Assembly: GCA_001683895.1 (NCBI GenBank)
Contig: LXQJ01000053.1
Location: forward strand, 31,486-70,886
Source of the DNA: Luteimonas sp. ANT-B3E
GTDB lineage: Bacteria; Pseudomonadota; Gammaproteobacteria; Xanthomonadales; Xanthomonadaceae
DNA length: 39,401 bases
Direction of reading: 5' to 3'
Part shown: piece by piece, positions 28,307-38,327 of the stretch
Layout: every line of letters starts with the position of its first letter
How positions within the stretch are numbered: position 1 is the stretch's first letter
Made by a program: the position numbers and the translations under genes
Notes under the pieces: model-generated
Database searches by the model: none
What the model was told of the DNA's origin: nothing
The model's input: the letters and a program-made list of their open reading frames with translations, nothing else

Positions 28307-29733
28307 CCCACCGTGATGCCGTCGATCAGCAGCGACGGCTGGCCGACGCCGACCGGCAGGCTCTGCCCGTCCTTGCCACAGACGCCAACGCCCTCGTCGA
28401 GCGCCATGTCGTGGCCGACCATGCGCACACGCTGCATCGTCTCCGGCCCGTTGCCGATCAGCGTCGCGCCCTTGACCGGCGCGGTGACGCGGCCGTCCTC
28501 GATGAGGTACGCCTCGGTCGCCGAGAACACGTACTTGCCGCTGGTGATGTCGACCTGGCCGCCGCCGAAGTTGACTGCGTACAGGCCCTTTTTCACGGAG
28601 CGGATCATGTCCTGCGGGTCGTCCTGCCCGGCGAGCATGTAGGTGTTGGTCATGCGCGGCATCACCAGGTGCGCGAACGACTCGCGGCGGCCGTTGCCGG
28701 TCGGCGCCACGCCCATCAGCCGCGCGTTGAGCGTGTCCTGCATGTAGCCGGTCAGCACGCCGTCGTCGATCAGGGTGTTGCACTGGGTCGGCGTACCCTC
28801 GTCGTCGATGTTCAGCGACCCGCGACGACCGTCCAGCGTGCCGTCGTCGACGATGGTGACGCCCGGCGAGGCCACGCGCTGTCCCATCCGCCCGGCGTAG
28901 GTGCTGGTGCCCTTGCGGTTGAAGTCGCCCTCCAGTCCGTGGCCCACCGCCTCGTGCAGCAGCACGCCCGGCCAGCCGGCGCCCAGCACCACCGGCATCA
29001 CGCCGGCCGGCGCGTCGACCGCGTCCAGGTTGACCAGCGCCTGGCGCAGCGCCTCGCGCGCGAAGCGCTCGGGCTTGCCGTCACCCAGCAGCTCGTCGTA
29101 GCCGTAACGCCCGCCGTAGCCGGCGTAGCCGGACTCGCGCCGCCCGGCGTGCTCCACGATCACCTGCACGTTGAGACGCACCAGCGGGCGCACGTCGCCA
29201 GCAAGCACGCCATCGCTGCGTGCGACCAGGATGGTGTCGACGCCGCCCGACAGGCTGACGATGACCTGCTGCACGCGCGGGTCGGCCGCGCGCAGCATGC
29301 GGTCGACCTGTCGCAGCGCCTCGACCTTGGCGGCGTTGTCGAGCGCGTCGATCGGATCCACCGGCGCGTACAGGCTGCGGCCGCCGCCGCGCACCAGCTG
29401 CGCAGGTGCATGCGCGCCGCCGTCGCGCGCGATCGCGCGCGCCGACTGCGCCGCGGCCAGCAGGGTGGTGCCATTGATGTCGTCTGAATACGCAAAGCCG
29501 GTCTTCTCGCCGCTGATCGCGCGTACGCCCACGCCCTGCTCGATCGAGTGCGCGCCGTCCTTGACGATGCCGTCCTCGACCGTCCAGCTTTCGCGCCGCG
29601 CGTGCTGGAAATACAGGTCGCCGAAATCGATGCCCGGGCCCAGCAGCGCGCCAAAGGTACGCTCCAGCTGGTACGGGTCCAGGCCGACGGGGGTCAGCAG
29701 CCGATCTTCAGCGAGGCTCAGGGACTGGGACAT
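28291..29733 (-). CDS. tldD: Metalloprotease TldD
   Basis: Catalytic subunit of the TldD/TldE zinc protease. The 480-residue product carries the family's [11 protein letters not shown] at 260-270, giving zinc-binding His260, His265 and the catalytic Glu261, and the conserved late Cys452 in [10 protein letters not shown]. Other family stretches are [21 protein letters not shown] near 37-58, [15 protein letters not shown] and [20 protein letters not shown] 29733 has GGAG a few bases upstream and matches the family N-terminus; longer in-frame starts add a basic Pro-rich tail. It lies downstream of yhdP with a 288-base gap, and near its partner gene pmbA. Confidence 0.97.
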   Translation of the reverse strand: MSQSLSLAEDRLLTPVGLDPYQLERTFGALLGPGIDFGDLYFQHARRESWTVEDGIVKDGAHSIEQGVGVRAISGEKTGFAYSDDINGTTLLAAAQSARAIARDGGAHAPAQLVRGGGRSLYAPVDPIDALDNAAKVEALRQVDRMLRAADPRVQQVIVSLSGGVDTILVARSDGVLAGDVRPLVRLNVQVIVEHAGRRESGYAGYGGRYGYDELLGDGKPERFAREALRQALVNLDAVDAPAGVMPVVLGAGWPGVLLHEAVGHGLEGDFNRKGTSTYAGRMGQRVASPGVTIVDDGTLDGRRGSLNIDDEGTPTQCNTLIDDGVLTGYMQDTLNARLMGVAPTGNGRRESFAHLVMPRMTNTYMLAGQDDPQDMIRSVKKGLYAVNFGGGQVDITSGKYVFSATEAYLIEDGRVTAPVKGATLIGNGPETMQRVRMVGHDMALDEGVGVCGKDGQSLPVGVGQPSLLIDGITVGGTRA

Positions 29734-30021
29734 GGACACTCCGGGAAGACAGGGACGGATGCGGCTCGACGGTGTCGGGCGCGCTGCCGGCAAGCGCGGC
29801 GGCGGCGGTACCGCGACGCGATGCAGGCGCGGAAACCTGTGGAACGATCGCCGCCGAGGTGCGCCAGGACGGCCTCCTCCCCGCGGCGGGTACGACCGCC
29901 CGCGCTGCACGACATGTGGCCACCCGCCGGCGCAATCAACCGGTGGACGCCGGAAACGCAGCGGGCCACGGTACTTGCACCAGCGGCAATGCCGGCGCAG
30001 GCGGGCAGGGCGCGCGCGCTG
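29734..30021. other. 288-base gap between yhdP and tldD
   Basis: No supported gene. On the minus strand an ATG overlaps the yhdP stop (ATGA at 30022-30025) and opens a 29-codon frame ending at 29936, Pro/Ala-rich with no recognised similarity. In Pseudomonas a carbon-nitrogen hydrolase gene occupies this place between yhdP and tldD; I see no remnant of one here. Confidence 0.5.
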
Positions 30022-33000
30022 TCATCGCGCCACCGCGGATCCGCCAGCGGGGACCGGCGCGTCTGCGCGACGCGGCGCCTCGTCCTCGGCGGCCGGCGCC
30101 GCGGCCGGCGCGCGGGTCGCGACGTCGACCTGAGGATCGGTCCACGGACCGGTGACGCGATAGATCTTCGCGCCAAGGTCGCCGAGCGGGCGACGCAGCA
30201 CCGCGTTGGCCATCGCGCCGATCGCGGCGCCGACAGGGCCGGCGGTGATGGCGCCGACCGCGGTCAGCAGATTGGCGGTCTTGGGCAGCACCACGATGGT
30301 CTGGTCGAAGGCGCGCGCGCGCAGGTCGGCGGCGCCACCGATGCGGATCTCCGCGGCGGGGCCATCGATCACCAGGTCGTCGCTGCGCGCGCGGCCGTCG
30401 GCGAACTGCACCGTGCCGCCGATGCTGCTGAAGCGGAAACCGCGGGAAAAGAGATCGCGGAAGTCCAGCGTCAGCCGCCGCGGCAGCTCGGCGATGCTGA
30501 GCAGTCCGAGCATGCGTCCCGCGCCGGGCTCGATCTCGACCAGCTGGCCGTCCTTCAGCGCCAGCGCCAGCTCGCCGGCGATCGTGCCCAGCGAGAATGA
30601 CGCCGGACTGCCGGGCCACCGCCCCGCGAACCGCACGTCGCCTGAGCCACCCTGGATGCGCCCGCCGAACCCGACGCCCGACAGCAGCGCGCCGACATCG
30701 CCGCTGTTGACGTCGACAGACAGTCGCGTCTGCGACTGACGGCCGCGGCCGGTCCATCCGCCGCTGGCGTCGATGCGCTGGCCTGGGGCGCGCGTCGACA
30801 GCTCGTCGATTGCCATGCCGGCCGCAGTGGCGCGCGTGCGCAGCCTCGCCGCGCCCAGCGCCACGTCGCCGACCCGCAGGTCCTCGACAGTAAACAACAG
30901 CGGCGGGATGCGCGCCGGATCCATCTCATCGGCCGCTGCCACGCCCTGCGGCAGCACCGGCGTCACCCCGTCCGCGGCCTGGCGCGCCGCGTCGTCATCA
31001 CGGGTGGCCGCACCAGCGGTGCTCCTGCGGACCGGCGAAGCCGCGTCGGCACTGCGCCAGTGCACCCGCTGCAGCCGGCCGTCGACGACACCGCCGTCGG
31101 CAGGGACGCGCACGCTACCGGCCAGCGCCGGTCCGGACAGCGTGATCGCCGTGCCGTTGCCGCCGCTGGCGACAACGCGCGTCGCCGGAAATGCACCGCC
31201 CAGCAGCAGCAGGCGGTCGGCGAGCACGTCCAGCCGCTGCAGTGCGAACGGGGTGTCGGTGGCGGCCGACGCGGCATCGGCGCCCGACGCGCTGCCGATA
31301 GCACCCACCAGCGCCGCCCAGCCGATCGCATCCAGGGTGGGTGTCCGGCCGCCAACCACAAGGCCGGTGGCTGGGGGGGCCTGGATGACGGCGCCACCCC
31401 CGAGTACGACGCGTACACCGGTGCGCGCGCCGACCGAGCGGCTGCGCAGCGCAAGCCGGCCGCCCAACGTGACCGCCACTTCGCCGCCGTCGATCGGCAG
31501 TTGGAGGTCGACGCGCGTCGGCAGGGCCACCGGCATGGGCTTGTCCAGTGGCGCCGGAAGGCGCAGGCGGGTCCCCACGAGCCGCGAATCGAGCTGCAGG
31601 CGCGTTGCGAGTCCTCGCGTGGCCCCGACGGCGGTCGGCACCGCGACCGCCACAGTCCACGGCGAGCGGCCGTCGATCTCGTCGCCCAGCCAACCGAGCC
31701 GCGGCGCCCGCGCAAGCAATTCGCGCGCCGTCAGCGACGTCGTCAGCGCGCCCTCGAAGACCAGCCTGGGGTCGCGCACATGCCCACGACCGGCGCGCAG
31801 GTCGAGCGTGGCCGGCTGGCCGTCGCGACGCGCACGCAGCGTATCGGCCGTAAAGCCGGCACCGTCGTAGCGGGCGCGCCCGCTTACCTCGTCGAACGCC
31901 AGGTCCCAGCGCGGGTCGGCGAGCGTCGCGCCGTCGAGGACAACATCGCCGCTGATCCGCGCCGGCGCCCCCAAGCCGGTGGAAAACGGCAGTACCAGCG
32001 CGAACCGCGCCTGCACCGGGCCGGTCGCGACGAGGCTGTCAAGCGTCTCCGCTGCGGTCCCGCGCAGGGGCGACGCGCGCAGCAGCGCAAGCAGCGGGGC
32101 GGCGTCGCCCGCACTCTCGGCCTCGACGGCGAACCCCGACTTCCCGAAGCGTTCAATGCCGCCGCTGAAGCGCTGGATCGGGACGCCGGCGAGCACCGCG
32201 TCGCCCTCGGTGAGAAAGCCTTCAGCGGTGAACGCCACGCGACCATCTAGGGTATCGGTGGCCGGCCAGTCGGGCAGGAACTTCAGCTGCACGCCCTGCA
32301 CCGCCGCATCGGCCGCGAACACGCCGCTGCCAGCGGACCTGTCCGCGCGGAACGGCCAGTCGTCCAGATCGCCAGACAGCAACACGCGCCCATCGCGCAC
32401 CGTCCCTGTAACCAGTGCGCGGTCGAGCCACTCCACTGCCTTGGGCGGCATCCGGTCGCGCAGCCAGAAGCGGCGCGCGGTCGCGATTGGCGCATCATCA
32501 GCCGCGATCGCCAGCTGCAGTACCGGCCGGGTGCCGTCACCGGCGAATGTGGCGTCGCCGCGAAGGCCGAAGCCATAGCCGTCGCCGGCGATACGCAGCG
32601 ACGGCGTGGCGAAGGTCGTCTCGCCACCGTCGCGCCAGCCGGTGACGTCGCCGGCCAGCCGCACCATGTGCGGCCCGGAGAACGCGCCGGGCCACGCGAC
32701 GCGCACCGCTGCCACCGGATCCGCGCTGAACGCGAATCCGCGGGCATCCGCCGCGACGATGCCGGCAATGCCGGACACGCCGGGCGTACCACCAGTCGCG
32801 TCGAACCGGATCCCGACGGCCCGAGCCGCGACGTGGAGCGCGCTCCCGCTGCGCACCAGCTCCACGTCCAGCAGCTGGCCGCCGGGCCGTGCCTGCATGA
32901 TCCAGCGCCGCAGGGGGGCCGGGATGCGGTCACTCATGCCGACAAGGGTGAGCAACGGACCAAGCTCGACGCGCGACACGCTGGCCGCCTGCCGTCTGCC

Positions 33001-33996
33001 ACCCGCCAGCGACAGACCGTCGAGGCGCTGCGCATCGGCGCCATCCCCCAGCCGCAGGCGGCGCGCGGCCAGGGTCCAGCCGTCGGCGCCGGTCGTCCAG
33101 CGCGCCTGCAGCGCTACCGCGCCCACGGATTCGCGCGGCACCCGGGCACTGCCGTCGCCCAGCGTCAGCGGCGCACCGCGCAGCACAACGCCTTCGAGCG
33201 CGGCGTCGACCGCAACCGCAACCACCCGATGCGCGCGCAGGTCCGCCCAGCCCGCGATCCGGCCGCGGCCGGCGTCGGGCGCGATACCGGCGAAGCCCAA
33301 CGTGCGCCACGCAGAGAGGTCCGCGCGTGGCAGCGACAGCCACGCGCGGCCGTCGCCGCTGTCGCGACGGAAGTCGACCACGCCGTCCAACGGGGCGGAA
33401 TCGGCGTCGACCCAGGCGCGGGCCGCCGCGCGCACGCGGCCGCCATCGACGCGCAGCCGCAGGTCGACGCGCGGCAGCTCGGCGCGCACCCCGACCGAAG
33501 GTGCCAGCACGCGCAGGCGCGCGCCGATCACCTGCAGCTCGCCAAGACCTTCCAGCACGCGCAGCGGATCGCCCCCCTGCGCCTCACCAGGCAGCCCGCG
33601 CACCTGCCAGCGGCCCGCGGCGTCGCGCTCCAACACCAGGTCAAGCCCGCGCACGCGCAGTTCGGTGAACGACCGGCCTGGCAGGAGGCCCGCGTACTGG
33701 GCGACCAGGATCTCGGCATTGCCGACCGTGACCGCCTGCGCGCCGTCCCCGATCCGCAGGCTGTCGACGCGCAGCAGCGGCCCGCGGCGCGTCCACGCCG
33801 TTTGCAGCCCGTCGAAAGCGATGGTGCGGCCGGCACGCGCGCCCAGCCACGCGGCGACACGATCGGGATGGCGCTCGGCGAGCGGCAGCAGCTGGCTCAC
33901 GGCGCCCGAGACCAGTGCCATCGCCACCAGCAGCGCGGCGAGGATCAGCCAGACGGCGCGGCGCGCACGGCGCACGCCGCGACGCAGCCGCGTCAC
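30022..33996 (-). CDS. yhdP: AsmA-like phospholipid-transport protein YhdP
   Basis: Large inner-membrane-anchored protein of the AsmA/TamB/YhdP/YdbH group, which bridges the periplasm and moves phospholipids to the outer membrane. It has 1324 residues: an Arg-rich cytoplasmic start, one membrane segment at about 15-37, a DUF3971-type N-terminal domain, a long repetitive beta-strand body with many short amphipathic strands, and an AsmA-like C-terminal domain (GAGRMLGLLSIAELPRRL, then DFRDLFSRGFRFSSIGG). Conserved landmarks include PLRRWIMQARPGGQLLD and MPPKAVEWLDRALVTGTV. A Pro/Ala-rich tail of about 30 residues ends it. It starts 12 bases after the rng stop and is probably cotranscribed with it. 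Confidence 0.94.
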   Translation of the reverse strand: MTRLRRGVRRARRAVWLILAALLVAMALVSGAVSQLLPLAERHPDRVAAWLGARAGRTIAFDGLQTAWTRRGPLLRVDSLRIGDGAQAVTVGNAEILVAQYAGLLPGRSFTELRVRGLDLVLERDAAGRWQVRGLPGEAQGGDPLRVLEGLGELQVIGARLRVLAPSVGVRAELPRVDLRLRVDGGRVRAAARAWVDADSAPLDGVVDFRRDSGDGRAWLSLPRADLSAWRTLGFAGIAPDAGRGRIAGWADLRAHRVVAVAVDAALEGVVLRGAPLTLGDGSARVPRESVGAVALQARWTTGADGWTLAARRLRLGDGADAQRLDGLSLAGGRRQAASVSRVELGPLLTLVGMSDRIPAPLRRWIMQARPGGQLLDVELVRSGSALHVAARAVGIRFDATGGTPGVSGIAGIVAADARGFAFSADPVAAVRVAWPGAFSGPHMVRLAGDVTGWRDGGETTFATPSLRIAGDGYGFGLRGDATFAGDGTRPVLQLAIAADDAPIATARRFWLRDRMPPKAVEWLDRALVTGTVRDGRVLLSGDLDDWPFRADRSAGSGVFAADAAVQGVQLKFLPDWPATDTLDGRVAFTAEGFLTEGDAVLAGVPIQRFSGGIERFGKSGFAVEAESAGDAAPLLALLRASPLRGTAAETLDSLVATGPVQARFALVLPFSTGLGAPARISGDVVLDGATLADPRWDLAFDEVSGRARYDGAGFTADTLRARRDGQPATLDLRAGRGHVRDPRLVFEGALTTSLTARELLARAPRLGWLGDEIDGRSPWTVAVAVPTAVGATRGLATRLQLDSRLVGTRLRLPAPLDKPMPVALPTRVDLQLPIDGGEVAVTLGGRLALRSRSVGARTGVRVVLGGGAVIQAPPATGLVVGGRTPTLDAIGWAALVGAIGSASGADAASAATDTPFALQRLDVLADRLLLLGGAFPATRVVASGGNGTAITLSGPALAGSVRVPADGGVVDGRLQRVHWRSADAASPVRRSTAGAATRDDDAARQAADGVTPVLPQGVAAADEMDPARIPPLLFTVEDLRVGDVALGAARLRTRATAAGMAIDELSTRAPGQRIDASGGWTGRGRQSQTRLSVDVNSGDVGALLSGVGFGGRIQGGSGDVRFAGRWPGSPASFSLGTIAGELALALKDGQLVEIEPGAGRMLGLLSIAELPRRLTLDFRDLFSRGFRFSSIGGTVQFADGRARSDDLVIDGPAAEIRIGGAADLRARAFDQTIVVLPKTANLLTAVGAITAGPVGAAIGAMANAVLRRPLGDLGAKIYRVTGPWTDPQVDVATRAPAAAPAAEDEAPRRADAPVPAGGSAVAR

Positions 33997-34008
33997 ACCG
34001 TCGTCCCG

Positions 34009-35490
34009 CTACAGCAGCACGACATCGAACTGTTCCTGCATGTACTCGGCATCGGCCTGGAAGCGGATCGACTTGCCGATGAACTCCTCCAGCTCCGCCA
34101 CCGCCACCGACTCGTCCTCGGTGATGCGTGTGACGACCCGCGGCGAGGCGATCACCAGCAGCCGCGCCGACTCGAACTGGCGCACAGCGCGCACGATCTC
34201 GCGGAAGACCTCGTAGGTCACGGTTTCCGCCGTCTTGAGCATGCCGCGGCCGCTACAGGTGTGGCAGGTCTCGCTCAAGCGACGCTCCAGGCTGTCGACC
34301 GTGCGCTTGCGCGTCATCTCGACCAGCCCGAGCGGCGAGAAGTCGTACACGGTGGTGCGAGCGTGGTCGCGCTGCAGCGCCTTCTCCAGCGTGCGCAGCA
34401 CCTGCCGCCGGTGCTCGGCGTCGACCATGTCGATGAAGTCGATGATGATGATGCCGCCAAGGTTGCGCAGCCGCAGCTGGCGCGCAACCGCCTGCGCGGC
34501 TTCGAGGTTGGTGCGGTAGACGGTTTCCTCCAGGTTGCGCTGGCCGACGAACGAGCCGGTGTTGACGTCCACCGTGGTCATCGCCTCGGTCTGGTCGATC
34601 ACCAGGTAGCCGCCGGACTTCAGCGGCACCTCCTTCTGCAGCGCGCGCTGGATCTCGTCCTCGACGCCATACAGGTCGAACACCGGGCGTGCGCCCTGGT
34701 AGAGCTCGATCTTTTCCGCCAGTCCCGGCATGTACTGCGCGGCGAAGGCCTGCAGCCGCTCGCAGGTGTCTCGCGAATCCACCTTGACCTTCTCGACGTC
34801 GCGCCGCATCAAGTCGCGCACCGCGCGCATCGGCAGGGTCAGGTCTTCATAGACGCAGGCGCCGACTGCAGCGCCAAGGGCGTCTTCCTCGACCCGCGAC
34901 CACGCGCGCGCGAGGTAGGCGACGTCCTCCGCCAGCGCCTCCGCCGGCTGCCCTTCGGCATTCGTGCGCACGATGTAGCCGTGGCCGCTGGCCGCGGCTG
35001 CCAGCCCAGAGACCAGCACCTTGAGGCGCGCCCGCTCGGTCTCGTCCTCGACCCGCGCCGACACGCCGATCACGCGCGACTGCGGCAGCAGCACCAGGAA
35101 CCGCGACGGGATGCTGATCTGCGTCGTCAGCCGCGCACCCTTGCTGCCGATCGGATCCTTGACCACCTGCACCACGATATCCTGCCCATCGCGCAGCAGC
35201 TCGGCGATCGGCGGCGTCGGGGGCTGCGGCGGCTCGTCGCCGGCCAGCTCCGGCGTGCGCGCGCTGCGCAGCACGTCGTTGGCATGCAGGAACGCCGCGC
35301 GGTCCAGCCCGATGTCGACGAACGCCGCCTGCATCCCGGGCATCACCCGCTGCACGCGGCCCTTGTAGATGTTGCCGACCACGCCGCGCGCCCAACCGCG
35401 CTCGATGTGCAGCTCCTGCAGCATGCCGTTCTCGACAACCGCCACGCGCGTCTCGCGCGGGGTGACGTTGACCAGGATCTCCTCGCTCAT
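34009..35490 (-). CDS. rng: Ribonuclease G
   Basis: RNase E/G-family endoribonuclease that matures the 5' end of 16S rRNA and cuts some mRNAs. The 493-residue product (E. coli 489) has an S1 RNA-binding domain at about 37-125, a 5'-sensor region, the DNase I-like catalytic core with D308 in [10 protein letters not shown] and D351 in IIIIDFIDM, and the zinc-link CHTC at 409-412. It lacks the long C-terminal scaffold of RNase E. Start ATG 35490 overlaps the maf stop by 4 bases; the frame continues upstream through maf but without homology. maf-rng-yhdP is a conserved run. Confidence 0.97.
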   Translation of the reverse strand: MSEEILVNVTPRETRVAVVENGMLQELHIERGWARGVVGNIYKGRVQRVMPGMQAAFVDIGLDRAAFLHANDVLRSARTPELAGDEPPQPPTPPIAELLRDGQDIVVQVVKDPIGSKGARLTTQISIPSRFLVLLPQSRVIGVSARVEDETERARLKVLVSGLAAAASGHGYIVRTNAEGQPAEALAEDVAYLARAWSRVEEDALGAAVGACVYEDLTLPMRAVRDLMRRDVEKVKVDSRDTCERLQAFAAQYMPGLAEKIELYQGARPVFDLYGVEDEIQRALQKEVPLKSGGYLVIDQTEAMTTVDVNTGSFVGQRNLEETVYRTNLEAAQAVARQLRLRNLGGIIIIDFIDMVDAEHRRQVLRTLEKALQRDHARTTVYDFSPLGLVEMTRKRTVDSLERRLSETCHTCSGRGMLKTAETVTYEVFREIVRAVRQFESARLLVIASPRVVTRITEDESVAVAELEEFIGKSIRFQADAEYMQEQFDVVLL

Positions 35491-36125
35491 GCGGCAGTCG
35501 CCGCGCCGGGAACGGCGTGGGGCGCCACGACGGGTACCCCGGCTGCCGCCGCATCCAGCGCGATGCCGAACCCTTGCAGCAGCGCCGCGGTTTCGAACAG
35601 CGGCAACCCCATCACCCCCGAATAGCTCCCGCACAGCCGCTCGACGAAGCGCTCGGCGCCGCCCTGGATCGCATAGGCGCCCGCCTTGCCCATGGGTTCG
35701 CCGCTGGCGACGTAGGTGGCGATGTCGCGCGACGACATCGGCGCGAAGGTCACCTCGGTGGTGGCGACGGCGGCGGCGCTGCGTCCCTCGGCGACAAGCA
35801 CGACCGCCGAGTGCACCATGTGCGTGCGCCCGGCGAGGCGTCCGAGCATGCGCCGCGCATCGGCGGGGTCGAGCGGCTTGCCGAAGACCTCTCCGTTCAC
35901 CACGACCTCGGTGTCGGAGCCCAGCACGACCGCCTCCGGGTCGGCGGCGTGGACCGCGTGCCATCCAGCGTGCGCCTTGTCGCCGGCCACGCGCTGCACA
36001 TAGACCAGCGGATCCTCGGTGGCCGATGGCTGTTCGTCGACTTCGAGGTCGATCACGTCGAACGCGACGCCGAGGCGGGCCAGCAGCGCGCGACGTCGCG
36101 GGGATCGGGAGGCAAGATGCAGCAT
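35487..36125 (-). CDS. maf: Maf-family nucleotide pyrophosphatase (YhdE type, dTTP/UTP)
   Basis: Hydrolyses dTTP, UTP and modified pyrimidine triphosphates to monophosphates, a house-cleaning activity. The 212-residue product starts [11 protein letters not shown] (the phosphate-binding S-x-S-P-R-R motif), has the catalytic Asp71 in [16 protein letters not shown], then [22 protein letters not shown] and [11 protein letters not shown]. Position beside rng points to the YhdE subfamily rather than YceF, an inference from context. A 15-residue Ala/Pro tail follows the core. The ATGA overlap couples it to rng. Its start faces a divergent SIMPL-domain gene 120 bases away. Confidence 0.94.
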   Translation of the reverse strand: MLHLASRSPRRRALLARLGVAFDVIDLEVDEQPSATEDPLVYVQRVAGDKAHAGWHAVHAADPEAVVLGSDTEVVVNGEVFGKPLDPADARRMLGRLAGRTHMVHSAVVLVAEGRSAAAVATTEVTFAPMSSRDIATYVASGEPMGKAGAYAIQGGAERFVERLCGSYSGVMGLPLFETAALLQGFGIALDAAAAGVPVVAPHAVPGAATAA

Positions 36126-36245
36126 CGCCGCAGGATACCGTGGCGCCCGATAAAGCCCGCTCGCCGCGGCCGCTCGACCCCGTTGCGGCTCACGGCCCGT
36201 TCACCGCCCCGCTCCAACCCTGACCGCCCTTCGACGGAGATCCCC

Positions 36246-36983
36246 ATGCGGCATTCCATGCTTCGCCCCCTGCTGCTCGCCAGCGTCCTCGCCCTCGGTA
36301 CCATCATCATGACCGCGTCCGCCCAGTCCCCCGAGATCGCAGGCCCCGCGCGCGCCGACGGCACGCTGCTGTCGGTATCGGCGCACGCGGAGGCCAGCCG
36401 CGTGCCGGACGTCGCCTCGCTGTCGGCAGGCGTGGTCACCCGGGCCGCCGATGCCAACGCCGCGCTGCGAGCGAACGCGGCGCAGATGGCCAGAGTGATG
36501 CAGGCGATCCGCGCCGCCGGCGTCGCCGAGCGCGACATCCGCACCACGGGCATCAACGTCAATCCCGACTACCGCTACACCGAAAACCAGCCGCCGACGA
36601 TCACCGGCTACCAGGCCAGCAATACCGTCAGCCTCAAGGTCCGCGACATCGGCAAGCTGGGCGATGTGCTGGATGCACTGGTCGCAAGCGGCGCCAACCA
36701 GGTCAACGGTCCGAGCTTCGAGATCGACCAGCCCGAGGCGGCGTATGACGAGGCCCGCCGCGCCGCACTGGAGCGGGCTCAGGCGCGCGCGGAGATGTAT
36801 GGCAAGGCCCTGGGCCTGCGCGTGCGCCGCATCGTCAGCATCAGCGAAGGCGGCGGCTTCCAGCCCCCGATGCCCATCATGGGCAAGGCGATGGCGATGG
36901 ACCGCATGGAATCGACGCCGGTGTCCCCCGGCGAGACCACCTTGAGCGCCAGTCTGGACGTGGTCTTCGAGCTCGGCCGTTGA
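36246..36983 (+). CDS. SIMPL-domain (DUF541) secreted protein, YggE-like
   Basis: Predicted periplasmic protein of 245 residues. A signal peptide with cleavage after ASA (about residue 26) leads into the SIMPL domain, which begins LLSVSAHAEASRVPDVASLSAGV (residues ~40-62). Also typical are DIRTTGINVNPDYRY, ITGYQASNTVSLKVRD and the closing VSPGETTLSASLDVVFEL. The ATG at 36246 has CGGAGA five bases upstream. E. coli YggE is linked to oxidative stress tolerance; the molecular role is not known. It is divergent from maf and opens a three-gene + strand cassette; two strong hairpins follow it. Confidence 0.92.
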   Translation: MRHSMLRPLLLASVLALGTIIMTASAQSPEIAGPARADGTLLSVSAHAEASRVPDVASLSAGVVTRAADANAALRANAAQMARVMQAIRAAGVAERDIRTTGINVNPDYRYTENQPPTITGYQASNTVSLKVRDIGKLGDVLDALVASGANQVNGPSFEIDQPEAAYDEARRAALERAQARAEMYGKALGLRVRRIVSISEGGGFQPPMPIMGKAMAMDRMESTPVSPGETTLSASLDVVFELGR

Positions 36984-36988
36984 GCGCA

Positions 36989-37036
36989 ATCGCCGCGACC
37001 ATCGCGGCGATCGACGCGCCGGCCATCACCGGCGCG
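36989..37036 (+). terminator. Tandem hairpins after the SIMPL-domain gene
   Basis: A perfect 10-bp stem ATCGCCGCGA/TCGCGGCGAT with a CCA loop (36989-37011) is followed three bases later by a perfect 8-bp stem CGCGCCGG/CCGGCGCG with a 6-base loop (37015-37036). They begin six bases after the stop codon. No T run follows. Such paired stems are strong candidates for a transcript 3' end or attenuator. Confidence 0.55.
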
Positions 37037-37059
37037 GCCCACCCTCTCCACGCCAATCC

Positions 37060-37284
37060 ATGGACCCGCTCATGACCAGCACGCCCGACCACACCACGCC
37101 GCCGTCACCGGACCCGAAAGCCGGCCACAACCCCGGTTACGCCGAGCCGCAGCCACGTGACAAGACGGACGCACAACAGCAGGGAGGCAAGAAGGACCAC
37201 GCACCGAGACCCGACGACGGCGGCCTCGACCGTCGCCCCGAGTCGGATCCGGACCCGGCCCGGGATCGCGGCGGCAAGGACTGA
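37060..37284 (+). CDS. Small charged hypothetical protein
   Basis: A 74-residue hydrophilic open frame rich in Pro, Asp, Lys and Gln, with GHNPGYAEPQPRD at about 22-34 and a DPDPARDRGGKD end. A second ATG four codons in (37072) may be the true start; neither has a good ribosome site. No membrane segment, signal peptide or recognised domain; it would be intrinsically disordered. Codon choice in this frame is as GC3-rich as neighbouring genes, which supports but does not prove coding. It lies just after the tandem hairpins of the SIMPL gene. Confidence 0.5.
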   Translation: MDPLMTSTPDHTTPPSPDPKAGHNPGYAEPQPRDKTDAQQQGGKKDHAPRPDDGGLDRRPESDPDPARDRGGKD

Positions 37285-37540
37285 GCCACCGCCGGGTCTT
37301 GGGCCTGCGCGGTCCGCGCGCGCGCTCCCGCGACACGTTCTTGAGGGCGCGTCGGCGTGCGTGCTCCGTGCGATGCGCGACCGCCGGTCCCGTCGGGGCT
37401 GCCGCGGGTCCCCTGGCGCTTGCCCCGCAGGCCGCGGCGGGCGCAGCGTCCAAGTGCCAGCGGTCGCCGCTGCGGCGCTCCAACCCCATGGCCCCCGCTG
37501 GCGCGTTGCTATCTCCTCGTCACTCCAATGGAGGTGGGTC

Positions 37541-38227
37541 ATGGCCATGTCGCACACCGGTCCACGCAACAACGATGGCGCGCACCCGCGTCCCGACCCC
37601 ACCCGCATCGCCGGCATCAGCGGCACGCTGCTGTTCAACGGCTGCGCGTTCCTGCTGCTGCTGATCCCGATGACCCAACCGGCGCTGCTGTCGCTGCCGG
37701 ACCGCGTCCCGGACCTGACTTGGATCGATCCAAAACCGGTGCCACCGCCGCCTCCGCCGGCGCGCGTCCCTGTGGTCTCACCGCCGGCAGCTGCCGTCGC
37801 GCCGATGCCCCGCGCTGTCCCTGTGGCTGCGCCACCAAGGGATCCGGCGATCGCGACCGGACCTACGCCCGACACCGGCCCGGCGCTGGAGATGGTGGCT
37901 TCGGGCACGCCCGTTGCCGGCAGTGCGCTAGCGCCCGCGCTCCGTCCAGGCGTGCGCCTGGAATACGCCTTCGCGCCGCCTCCCACCTATCCGCGACAGG
38001 CGCTGCTGGACGGCAGCCAGGGCACCGTCGTGCTGGAGGTGCTGGTCGGCATCGACGGCCGTCCGCGCGATGTGCGGGTGCACGTGAGCAGCGGCGACCG
38101 GCGGCTCGACGACACCGCGCGCCGGCAGGTGCTGCGCCGGTGGATCTTCCAGCCCGCGATGCAGGACGGGCGTGCGGTGGAGGCGCTGGGACTGGTGCCA
38201 GTGGATTTCCACCTCGGCCGCAGCTGA
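37541..38227 (+). CDS. TonB-family energy-transducing protein (TonB C-terminal domain)
   Basis: A 228-residue protein with the TonB layout: short cytoplasmic N-terminus, one membrane segment at about 23-45, a Pro-rich periplasmic stretch (runs of Pro at 68-73 and Pro/Ala to about 100), then a TonB C-terminal domain at about 146-226 with PPTYPRQALLDGSQGTVVLEV, VGIDGRPRDVRV and RRWIFQPAMQDGRAV. ATG 37541 has GGAGG six bases upstream; an ATG two codons later is an alternative. No exbB, exbD or TonB-dependent receptor is nearby, so its partner is unknown. TonB-domain paralogues of this size are numerous in xanthomonads. The 256 bases upstream hold no supported gene. Confidence 0.9.
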   Translation: MAMSHTGPRNNDGAHPRPDPTRIAGISGTLLFNGCAFLLLLIPMTQPALLSLPDRVPDLTWIDPKPVPPPPPPARVPVVSPPAAAVAPMPRAVPVAAPPRDPAIATGPTPDTGPALEMVASGTPVAGSALAPALRPGVRLEYAFAPPPTYPRQALLDGSQGTVVLEVLVGIDGRPRDVRVHVSSGDRRLDDTARRQVLRRWIFQPAMQDGRAVEALGLVPVDFHLGRS

Positions 38228-38295
38228 CCCGAGAATCCGGCCAGCGCCGCGCGCTGGTTGGACATCGTGCAAGCGCCAGCGCTCGTCCACGAAGA

Positions 38296-38327
38296 GCCCG
38301 GCGACGCCAATGCGGCGTCGCGCGGGC
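38296..38327. terminator. Bidirectional hairpin between tonB-like gene and rlmH
   Basis: GCCCG plus GCGACGCC pair with GGCGTCGC plus CGGGC around an AATGC loop, giving a 13-bp stem with a single bulged G. It sits in the 119-base gap between two convergent genes. No T run on either strand; the strong stem and position suggest a shared transcript end. Confidence 0.5.

Noticed and set aside
29936-30025. 29-codon frame coupled to the yhdP stop
   Set aside because: Too short, Pro/Ala-rich and without a motif; the ATGA overlap could be chance.
35517-36245. Upstream extension of the SIMPL-domain gene
   Set aside because: It runs antisense through maf and lacks a signal peptide; the ATG at 36246 has both a ribosome site and a signal sequence.
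37157-37540. Upstream extension of the TonB-like gene
   Set aside because: Arg/Pro-rich without homology; ATG 37541 has GGAGG and starts the expected TonB topology.
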